Positions 14,501-26,500 of a stretch of DNA of 51,220 bases are shown in pieces. The stretch's first letter is position 1. Each line of letters begins with the position of its first letter. A program made the position numbers and the translations under genes. The stretch is taken from positions 177,949 to 229,168 of the forward strand of contig NW_003123908.1 of the NCBI RefSeq assembly GCF_000003605.2, in the 5' to 3' direction. Under the pieces are notes generated by a model. That model ran no database searches. It was given only the letters and a program-made list of their open reading frames with translations, and had not been told where the DNA came from. This DNA is from Saccoglossus kowalevskii (Eukaryota; Hemichordata; Enteropneusta; Harrimaniidae).

Positions 14501-17500
14501 TTCTCAAAGAATTGTAAGTGAGATCATTGATCAGAGAGAAGAAATAAAATAAAATTTTATTCCATTTATAACCTTGTTTCTCATCTGCGCGAGACTTCGT
14601 TGCTTTGATCATGTCAATTTTCCAGTCAGCGAAATAAGCAAAATTAAAACCCAGTGAATAATTAACCCCTTTACAGTATATATTCCATTTGATATCAAAC
14701 AGCTAATGAAAAAGCCATTGAGATTCCTATATTAGGAAGGTTGTGAACTCCAATGCTGACTCAGGCAGATTCACAGATATAAGAGAATGTAGTAAGGTTG
14801 TTAGCTTCGCACCACTGATGCAATTAGATGACTCACTCTGTGTTGACTTGCATAAATTATGTGCATGCTACAAACAGTAGAATTCGCAGTACCCCTTGGT
14901 ACTGAAAATTTGATTTGATTTGGTGCCCCCATGAGCCCCAAATCATATTTTTATACTGAATCATTTAAATATGACTTATCTGACAATTAACACAAGCTGT
15001 GATGCACATATTAGCACGTATGCTATTAATAGAGTAAATTGTAACAGTTTATAAAATATTAAGTATTACAAATGTCTGTTTTTACAGTCTGTTCCCTTTT
15101 AGTCTCATTTTCACACAATTTGCTCAGTGCCACATTTGCTCCCTTTCTTTTCAGTAGCATCTAAATTTCAATGAATTTAATAAGTATACAGTAATTAGTA
15201 TAGCATTTTACAGTAATTAACATTCTTCCATAATTGTTAATTTTTTGAAATTTCCACTAATTTGAATGCTAATTCTGGACCAACCAACCAATTGATTGAC
15301 TTTAATTATTTTGCATTTTAAAACAAGATATGAGATACAAAACACTCTAGTTTGATACGAGTATCAAAAATTGAGAATGCTGATAATAGCTGCAGTCTCT
15401 GTGATCAAAAACCATTTTTCAGTGATAGGGTGATTCATTATATCCCCTAATAACGACACATTAAGGACTATTACTGTAAAATGATTAATTTTCACTGGTT
15501 TTAAATTTCACTGATTTAGCATTTCAGGCATATTCAGTAGGTTTTAAATTCATGGTTTTGTCATTTAGATAATGTGTTCTATGCTAAATTTTACATGTTC
15601 ACTGGGTTTTTATTTAGCACGTTTTCAGGTCAGCGAAATAAGCAAAATTAAAACCAGTGAATAATTAACCCTTTTTACAGTATATTGAGAGATGACTGCA
15701 TTGTTTGTGTCAATAATATAACTTATTACGTGATGTCCTTAAGACACAGCTTGGGAAACCCCTCTTGTACAACTATGATTATAGATGGATGATTCATTGA
15801 TCATTTGAATGTTGTCTCATTGCTATCACTCTTTATTTACTGTAACTGTTCCTGAAGTATTATGAAAGCTGAGATATTGATGTTTTTAGTTCAAAAAAAA
15901 CTTTGGATACATGACAGGGTTAATACGTAGGATAGTGTATGTTAATCAAAAAGAATATGTAATGTATGTACATGTATGTGTATTGCGAACTAACGCACAT
16001 TTAATATATGTACTGTGTGTATTGCCAAACTGACTCGCATATACTGTACAAGATCACCTAGTTACCAATCTTCCCCTCAGCCACTGGATGCTAAAGAGCT
16101 AAATTATTACGCATGGAAACTGTGAAACTATTTCTACTGAGCCAACTCCCACAACCTAGCAACCATAACTTCATTGAAAGTCAATACTTCACCCACAATC
16201 CTTTGCTGGATAATCAAGATGGCTGACTACATAATACTGATGAAAAGTTAAATATCTTGAGAATGAAAAGTGATATAAAAAAACTGTAAATTGCATTCTC
16301 CTACATTTGTGGAGCTCTTTTTTTAGGAAGCATTATGTTGTTTGCTTTGACTTCCCCTTGAATTTCAATGATACTATGGTGACTTCCATTACTAGGAATT
16401 GAGCGTTGTTTCATATTTTACACATAAAAAAACGGGTGATGTATACAAACAAGTGTTATAAAAACAGTTTGCTTACATAAAATTCAAATTTTTTAACACA
16501 CAAATAATATCATGGTTGTCATAGTTACTTTAGTGTTGTCTCAATTAACTGTAATGTGGTTTTATAATATTAACATTGTATCATGTCAGTACATGGAAAT
16601 GAGAATATTATGAATGAAATGTATTCCTATGTTTTTTTGAGTTAACTTGCTGAAGTGTCAGCCCCCCCCCCCCCCCCCCACCAAGAAGAGATTGAGGTAA
16701 ATGAATGATTTCTTTCAAAAATGCATTGACCTGAAATTATTCATATTTATGAATATTATTTTTAAAAAAAAGGCTGGCAGGTGGGGAATCTGTTAAAATC
16801 ATTGATATTGTGTCCCAGAGATTGAAAAAATTCCCTGTCATTTGTAGTTACAGGAAGTGAGTCATCGTGATGTTTTCATCAAGTACAGAATAAGAGAAAG
16901 AGAGGTCTTTTTTTAGTAGTTGGTTGTCTCCATGACTTTTGTGTTGTAAACGTGTGAAAGCTGCTGTAAATCGTATATACTATGGATGTATGATGTATGA
17001 AAAAATCATTGACGATTTTTGTTGTAATTTTCCCAGTACATGGATTCAAAGAAATTAGCAGTTTTAGGTCCCCAGAATTTTTTCACTTTTTACACCTAGC
17101 TAACATTAAAACATTAAACGTAGTTAATATCAGGTTAATGTTAACACAATCAGATTGTGTTAGTGTGTCTTTTCACCACCTGTTCCCTCTTTTCATCACA
17201 AATTCACAAAATAGTCCTGTTTATAGTCTGCACTTTTCTTCTGAAGATTTGGACAAAAATAGCCAAATTTTCTGAGTAAAAACTGAAAATTTAATAAAAT
17301 TTTGTCTGTTGGCTTCAAAATTATGGTTCATTTAAAAAAAATTGAAGAATTTAAAAAAAAAAAGTGCAGAAAAATTTGGGCAGAAATGTACAAATATGTG
17401 ATTCAGAAGATGGGACAAAAATAGCCAAAAACAGAAAATTGACTCAAATTGTTGTCTATTGGATCCAAAACTAGGGTTCATTTTTATAAATATTGAAGTA

Positions 17501-20500
17501 TATAAGAAAAAAAAAGTGCAGAAAAATTTGAGCGAGAGAGTCTGGTGGTAAAAATTAATCAAAATGGAATCTCTCCAAATCAAGGTGAGTCAGCTTGTTG
17601 ACTGCTGGATGAGTCGATCCTCAAGAAAAAAAAAATTATAGGTGACTTAATGCACAAGCTAAAATGTTGTGGCTCCCATTTCTCTCCAATTTTACACTTA
17701 TTTAGTTTATTAAATTTGAATTTCTTTTTACAAAATTCCAAATTCTGTAACTATAGTAAGATGTTTTTCAAGAGCACTTTATCAACGTACGTTTTTATCT
17801 TATGTCAATAACATGTCAGTAAATCACCACTAGTAGTTATGTCACAGCAAATCTTTGTGCGTTAATAGTGTGTCATATCAAACCACTCTGGTAATAATGA
17901 CTAGCATTTCCATCTCAAAAACGCATTATGCAATCTGATATTTTGGCTAAAGTGGAATTTTTTTTTTCATTTATGATGCTGATTTTCATGAATATTTCAA
18001 AGATACTTAGAAATGCAACACATAAATTTATAAGGTTGTATGTGATCGACATGTATTTCTCATTTTTTTGTGAATAGCAATTTGTAAGTGTAAAGAAAAC
18101 ATTTGAGTACCAAACTAGCTGTTTAATTAGCTCAGTTTTGTATTAATTACTTGAGTGCATGTTTTTTTCCATCCAAATTTGGTGTCACATTTTAATGTAT
18201 TTTACTATTTTTTTGTGTTAATTATGAGCCAAATGAACATAATTTCTCGTTGGTCACAGATCTTAATCAAAATCATTGCGGAAATCTAGTAAAGTTTAGT
18301 TTATGAATCTATTTTTTCGAATGTTGACAAAAGTTGATGGCTCAGCTAATTTCTAATACAAGTTGGCGAGCACCAAGTCAGCATTTCCATGGAAACATGT
18401 TTGAAGTATTTTGCTCAGAAAATTATCCTGATCAAGATGTGCTTCATACATGTATTCTCCCCATTTGTATTCAATTCCCTAATTTCAGGAAGCAGTACTT
18501 AGTATCACCATGGCTACCAGTAATAAATGTATATCCTGAATTTAACTACTTTTCTGTATCGTACATTGTACCATGATCTGGGCTGAAGGATTGTGGGTAC
18601 ATGAATTTTCCAAACCTTTTGTGGGGGGTGAGGTGTTTATTTTGTTCATAATAACAGCAGGCTGAAATCAATGGTTGTTTTATTTTGGGTAAAATCTGTC
18701 AGGCTCACTGAAAGAAAAATACACAATTGTAAATTGGCATGTAAACCAAAAACTCCACTATTTTATGCTTAATCATTAAATTAATACTCGTTATGAATGT
18801 ATCCTTATGATACTTCTCTTTATTGTACATTGAACAGTGATTAATTACTTTGTGAGCTGAAGGATTATGGGTACATGAATTTGTTTTTGGAAATTGTTTT
18901 AAGTTTGTTCACCATATGTACATGTATATATATCAAATAATAACAATCTCTGGTAGTGTTTGTTTGGGGTGGGTAAAATTTGTCAAGCTCGCTGTAGAAA
19001 AAATACACATGTGTGAAATTGCTATATACTGTATTTTCTCTTATTAGAAACGTGCATAAACAAAAAATTACATTTATTAAATGCTTCATCATCTAAGTAA
19101 TAATTATGTTATGATTTATAGAAGTGCATCTCATGGAACTATTTGTCACTAATTTAAGTAAATATTCATACCATTGGTTTGAGAATGCCTTACAATCTGC
19201 TATTATCCATGGTATTTGTGTGCATTTCACATTGGTTCATACTATGTTTCCACACACTTTGCTACATTCAGTGTTCAGTTTTACTCCAGGGTCCATAGCG
19301 TTGAAAAAATCCTTTGAAAGTCTTTGAATTTTTTGAGGTATGGAAAGTCTTCCAGTTGTGTTTAAATTACAGAAAAAATAACAAAATCTTTGAGAAGTCT
19401 TTAAATTATTTCATTTTCATTCTACCATATCCTCAGAACTTTGATAAGCTTTGGTGATGATGTTGGCCTGAATTAAGGATTATAATGTCATTGGAAAAAT
19501 GCAAGAAAATTTGGGAAAAGGTCTGGAAAATTCTTGGAAATCATTTGGCTCTTGGTGCTATGGACCCTGTATTCTAAATTTGAGCATATGTGGTTGCAAC
19601 CAATGCCCTGATTTAGATACCATTACTTTACATGTGTATTTTTGTTTGAGATAAGTCATGTCATCTTTTGGTATATATTTATGTGTGTATCCAGTGACCG
19701 TGTGTAAAATGAGCCGACAAATTGGTGATGTAATCAACAAAATACCAATCTCATATGAAACCCACAAATAGATTTATAATTGTCAGCTATTAGATTTAGT
19801 AACACTCCCCATTATAAAATATTCAAAATGTAACCCCAACACACCAGATTCCATTGTGGAAGAGATATTTTTTTCACATCATAATTCTAAAATTATTTTT
19901 TCAGGTTGTTGGCCTTACACAAGCGGAACTAAACCATGTATTGGCGGATCTGATTGCGTTGCAACGGTGAACAAAGTGAGCAACGAAACAGTACAATTTT
20001 GTTGCTGCGAGGGGGACTTATGCAATATGAATGTGTCTTCTGTTTATGTACCTGCCACTGTGTCCCCAGATAGTATCCTTCCAACTCAAGGTGAGTATCA
20101 TGTGACTGATGATTGTAACTCTAATTGGTGCACTTTCAAATTAAGATTACTGTCATATTGTTTGACATGATATCCATGTAATTTTGATGTCAAAATGAAA
20201 ATAGATCTTCTTATATATACATGTAGTGTATTTATTGGATTTAAATTTAAATAATTTATATTTTTAATTAAGATGACTATCAGAGATTTTTTTGTGAATT
20301 TAACAGGATTTCCAATATTAGGAATTTAGAATTTTGTGGGGCTTTTGCATTTTGACAAAACAAAAAAAATAAATTGTTCTATAAAAATAATTCGAGGAAT
20401 GAAGAACTTTGTGGGGATTTTGACAAAACAAAAAATAAATCTGTACTACTACCTATTCTCAATATCAATTGATATTTTACAATTTTGAAATCCATAGATT

Positions 20501-23500
20501 ATTTATCTTGTTTCCAGGAAACAAGATATAGACAAAGGTCAAGCAGTGGGATCTCATACAAGGACGCTTTCTTTAAATTATTAATATCTCCAAAACATTC
20601 TCTGATCTATGTCAGGTCATCAATATCTTCGACAATTTTAAAAGTCGTTTGTTATATTATTCTATCCTTGTGGCCTTTAACAGGGATCACAACAGATCAT
20701 GATTTCTAGGAACTCAAATTTACCGGAAGCGAAATAAAATTTGTCTAATAATGTATTTCAGCTATACTGAGGAAAAATGTTGTTTAAAGGCTGATGTTAA
20801 TTTTTTTTTTTTTTTAAATACATCAAATAGACTGTCATTTAAAATCAGTTAATTCAATAACTTCTCCACAGTACAATGTTATATTTCGTTTCAGTGTTTA
20901 GTTTGTAGTCAGAGTTTTCCTTCCTAAAATATATGTATTACTAGTATCAAATGTGTGCGGACATTTTATTCAAACACAGCAACTCTTATATCTGCATTGT
21001 GGATTTTGATGTGCTTAAGCTGTATATAGAAGTCCTGTCTGCCCAAATAACAGGGTCTACATTTATCAGATATTAACCCTTTCACCACCAATTCCCTCTT
21101 TTCATTACAAATACACAAAATAGTCAAATTTATAGTCTGCGTTTTCTTTCAGAACATTGGAATAAAAATAGTCAAATGTTTTGAGCAAAAACTGAAAATT
21201 GACTAAAATTTTGTCTGTTGGCTCCAAAATTAGGGTTCATTTCCGAATATATTTTGTCTGTTGGCTCCAAAATTAGGGTTTATTTCCAGATACCGTATAT
21301 TGAAGAATATTAAAAAAAAAGTGCAGAAAAATTTGGTCGAGAATATCTGGTCGTGAAAAGGTTTAATGTATTTCAGGAAATGTATTTATATCCTATAATA
21401 TGCTTGCATTTATCTGCCATAAATTCTTCATACTTATAGTAGTTTTTTCATATAATATAATGGTTTAATTTTAAAAAATTTAAAAGCAGGGTTAAATTCC
21501 TTATATTTTGAAATAGGCAAAGAATTGATAACTATAGAAGGCACCCAAGTTTGTTTCCATGGTAATAGTCTTCTATTTGATAACTTTACTTGGCTATCTG
21601 CTTTTAGTCCAAAGTTCAATAATTATTAGAGAATTCTCAGTCTCTTATTTAATAACTTTCCTTGGCTGTCTGCTATTGGTTCAAAATATAATAATTATCA
21701 GAGAGTTTGCAATTATCTGATATTGATTGGAGAGTTCTCAATCATTATTAAATGTCTGACGTATTCTTGAACAGCCAAGAACAAAAGTACCAGTACCAAA
21801 TCAACACATATCTGACACCAATGAGTTGGAGTAAATATTGCATAGTCCAGTAAATATAATCTTTTTTTTCCCCCCGGAAATGTTGTTCAAACCCTGTAAA
21901 ATTGGTGGAAAATTGTCAATTTGTTTCAAAATTAACAAATACTTCAAAGTTAAATTCATAAAAAACATCCAAAATGTGATAAAAATTATGTTTTTCACAA
22001 CAACGAGTGGGATCAAATATTCTGGATGGTTGCAATTTTCATTCACATTCATGTAGATGTTTAATAAGAAACCTGTCCATAGAGGGGGCTGTTGCATATT
22101 TGCCTGCTTTTTTTTTATAATTGAAATTATATCATCTTTCTTTCAGATTACATCGTAGACAAAAGAATAAATTATAGAGAGGAAACAATCATCATTGCCT
22201 TGGCATCGGTTTGTGCTGTCGCTATAGTTACTGTCGTCGTTTATCTTGCGTATCGTCTATGTCTTGGGTCGCGGAAAATGAACATGTCAAATGGATCCAT
22301 TGATGATACCCGGTCATCTTCACCGTCGTTTGATGTGGATAATCTTAAACTCATGAACAAAGTCGGCACTGGACGATTCAGTAACGTTTGGAAGGGATCA
22401 CTGAATGAATCACCAGTCGCAGTTAAAGTTTTTCAAGCTCCTTATAGACAATACTTCCTGAACGAACGTGAAATTTACTCACTCCCATTCATGGATCACA
22501 ATCATCTTCTTCGTATGATCGGTGCCGAAGAACAGTATGTTGGTGACGGCATGCGAGAGTACTTAATTGTTTTACAATACATGCCACATGGATCATTACA
22601 AAATTATCTCCGGAATANNNNNNNNNNNNNNNNNNNNNNNNNNNNNNNNNNNNNNNNNNNNNNNNNNNNNNNNNNNNNNNNNNNNNNNNNNNNNNNNNNN
22701 NNNNNNNNNNNNNNNNNNNNNNNNNNNNNNNNNNNNNNNNNNNNNNNNNNNNNNNNNNNNNNNNNNNNNNNNNNNNNNNNNNNNNNNNNNNNNNNNNNNN
22801 NNNNNNNNNNNNNNNNNNNNNNNNNNNNNNNNNNNNNNNNNNNNNNNNNNNNNNNNNNNNNNNNNNNNNNNNNNNNNNNNNNNNNNNNNNNNNNNNNNNN
22901 NNNNNNNNNNNNNNNNNNNNNNNNNNNNNNNNNNNNNNNNNNNNNNNNNNNNNNNNNNNNNNNNNNNNNNNNNNNNNNNNNNNNNNNNNNNNNNNNNNNN
23001 NNNNNNNNNNNNNNNNNNNNNNNNNNNNNNNNNNNNNNNNNNNNNNNNNNNNNNNNNNNNNNNNNNNNNNNNNNNAAAGTTTTATGTCACCAACATTATA
23101 ATGTATTTGTGATATTATTTCCAAAATGTGGGAGAGGTGGAATTTGTGATTAATGTCTAGCACTTTGAGTTTTTGCTTCAATCCTAGTAGTTATTGTTAC
23201 CTTGGCTACAGTGATACCATGACAATGGTTAACATAGTGACAATGAAATTAGCTAACATTTTGATTGGTGTACAATGCTGAAAGCCGTTTCAGTTTTCAT
23301 TTCATGACATTCCAACGCATCAAGTTGGCCATGAATATAAATATGGTTACCAGCTCAGGATTACGGCTAAAAATTAAAACATTATAAACATGTCAAAAAT
23401 ATACTAAATTAAGTGACAGATCAAACTCCCCAGCAGACGTGTAGATTGCAATGAATAATAATCACTGAATGATTCTGTTTACAGGTTGGAACGATACGGT

Positions 23501-26500
23501 ACATGTCACCCGAGGTCCTGGATGGAGCGGTCAATTTACGTGATTGTGAGGTAGCATTGAAACAAGTTGATGTGTATGCAATGGGACTTGTGTTGTGGGA
23601 AATAGCCACTAGATGCTATGATCTTTTCCCAGGTTAGTTAATCACATTTGTCAACATTCATAACCCACAACCGAAAACTATAGAAATATGACACCTGTAA
23701 ACACATGTTTGAAACTTATTTGGATCGTATCACATATCACATTGAAACACTTTCTATTGCTAGCAATTATGTGGTGCGTGGCAGTAATTGAATCATGCAA
23801 ATCTCCTGAAATGGTATATTATCTGGCATTTAGGGCTGTTACAGAAAATTATAATTAATAAGGTTTTCACTAGAATACCGTAACAGCATTCACCAGTCAA
23901 CATATACTGCCTTTGTGCATGCTTTGCCTTACTTTTGTGATAAAAAAGTGATGATTAGTTTTCTAAACATTCTATCAAATCAAGTTTTGTTTGGTCTAAC
24001 CTACAGTGCTATAGTCATCCCTTGATGCCTTTTCTGCTATGAGTACATATGTCATCTATTGTGTTATATAAAATGTAAATAATTCCAAAATACACTTCAC
24101 AGAGACTGTGACACTAACCTTTTCACCACTAGATTTTCTCGCCCAAATTTTTCTGCACTTTTTTCTTATATTCTTCAATACTTCTGGAAATGAACCCTAA
24201 TTTTGGAACCATCAAACAAAATTTGAGTAAATTTTCGGTTTTTACTCAAAAAAGTTGGATATTTTTGTCCAAATTTTCAGAAGAAAAGTGTATACGAAAA
24301 ACTGCTGGCATCTACTACAGATGCAACAAAATCATTCTGCTCTCTGCAAAGTTTACAATTTGCTAGTATTCGTTGCAAGTAAATTCACAACAAATCACTG
24401 AAAAGTTACATGATTTGACTGATTATGTTCAAATTTAATATATTCATTTTACATCATGTTATAGATTTACAGATGTATTCAAAATGGCTGACCAGTGGCC
24501 ATTTTAATTTAATTAATGCTGTTCCAGAGCCATATCTCTCAATATGGACAAGTACTCGTTTAACGATCAGATAGAAGATGATTGAATGTCAGTCATTTCA
24601 TAAGCTTCTGGATCCATATCTCTGACATGTTTATGTTTGAACTGTATTTATCTCTTAAGTTTGATATCTAACTGGGATTGTGCCATGCATGGCTTGTTCA
24701 TTTATGCATTTGACATGCTGAACATTCTGTAGTTGCGTCAGTTCTTAATAAGCTCTTGTAACCCTAACAAACACTATTTCAAGTCACTCACTCCCTGTCT
24801 GAAGAATCACTTAAAAAAATTTCAATGCTGCAGAATTTGTCAGTTGTGATTTTTTACATTTTGGATGAAAAAATATACATTTTTGTTCGTATCATTGCTG
24901 GGAAGTATGCAAAAACTTGTGTTTGTTGAATATTGTGACTGTAAATAGAATAAATGCATTCTTGTCTTCTGAAATCCTGCATTTCTAGGTGGTCCTGTAC
25001 CAGAATATGAACTCCCTTTCATGTCTGAAATTGGTAGCCACCCATCATTTGAAGATGTACAAGTGTTTGTATCCCGAGAGAAAAGACGTCCAGCATTTCC
25101 AGATGCATGGAAAAAGAACCATCATGTAAGTCCTAGTTTAAGATGATGGGTGTAATTTTATTTCATTTTAATTTGTCAAGACTAGCTTTATTTGTGTCTT
25201 TGCTTCAAGTTGAAAGAGCTAATTTTTCATGGACATTACATGAAAATATATCCTGTTTGTATTTGCGCAGCATAATTAAACAGGCTTGTACCACTGTTGG
25301 TCATATGACTAAGAGTGGCTAATTACAATGTGCTGACCAGAACTGTAGTCTTTATAATCCTAAATGCATTCCAACTTGTTCAATTATATACATAACGTCG
25401 ATAACTTTGTATATTGTCTATATATATAACAAATTCTTAAATTGAGTCCCAATAGATGATAACAACCCATGCTAATAATGCCCTCTCAATATATGCAAAT
25501 GAGTCCAAAATTTAATTCTACACAATTTTTTTTTGTGTGGCATCAGGATACTAAATAATTGCAGATGTTTAACTTTTAATTACAATGTTAAGTGATGAAT
25601 TTCAGCGAAGTCAACTTGCATATTTACAGAACATCATTTATAAAGTTGATTTCATAATTTTATTGACACCTTTTTTTTTTTGCAGGCTATTCGTTCACTG
25701 AAAGAAACAATGGAAGACTGCTGGGATCAGGACGCTGAGGCCCGATTGACAGCGCTGTGCGTTGAAGAAAGGATGATGGACCTGATGAATTTGTGGGACA
25801 AAAATCATTCTGTTAGCCCAACTGTGAACGCTACCTCCACTGGTGGTACTGGTACAACGCAAACACTGACTGATCATACTGGAAACACAAATCAGAATCA
25901 ACGGGGTGTTGTTGGCGGCGTTGGAGTTGTCAGCATGACAGATGTTATGGATCATAATAGTAACTTCACAAGTAGCGACCGTACAATGGGTCGTACACAG
26001 CATTTGCAAGAAGTGCCAAGAACTGTTCACAGAGAGGAAGCACTCTTAGACCGAAATGCCAATGTGGAACGAGCAATGTCACAGCGTCGAGCCTTGCTTG
26101 CAGATCACTCAACATCAACAAGTTCTACTGCCGAAAAGAACGTGTTAAGTGGTCTAGGCTTGGATCGCCATAGCAATCATCTGTCCCCTGATACCATAAG
26201 TACAAGTCTTTCAGCGACCTCTGATATTAACCTTGGTGAATTCAGTTGTGCTCAGTCTGTTGACCCCAAAAACTTACACCACTCGGATGAAGACGTTCAA
26301 GGAGCAACTACAGATTTGAAGTTTAGCGGTGGCTATGGACCCTGCCTAGAATATTCGGCACACAGTGAGCCATCCACATCACCCAGCAGACCGCTTATGT
26401 TGTCAGAGATGAGACCTAGCTTGGCAAGAGATCTTATGACCGATAACCTTTCTAATTCGCACACAAGTGTACGACCCAAACAACAGAATACTGGACACAA

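Larger units (their letters stand above)
13037..19904 (+). other. BMPR2 intron 2
   Basis: 6.9 kb, GTGAGT to TTTTCAG. Holds the SINE, MITE families A, B and C and a poly-C run near 16664. Small open frames (for example 13147-13458) have no coding character. Confidence 0.7.

Noticed and set aside
23076-23484. Part of the missing kinase segment after the N gap
   Set aside because: No frame carries HRD, DFG or other kinase motifs; it reads as intron up to the TTTACAG acceptor.
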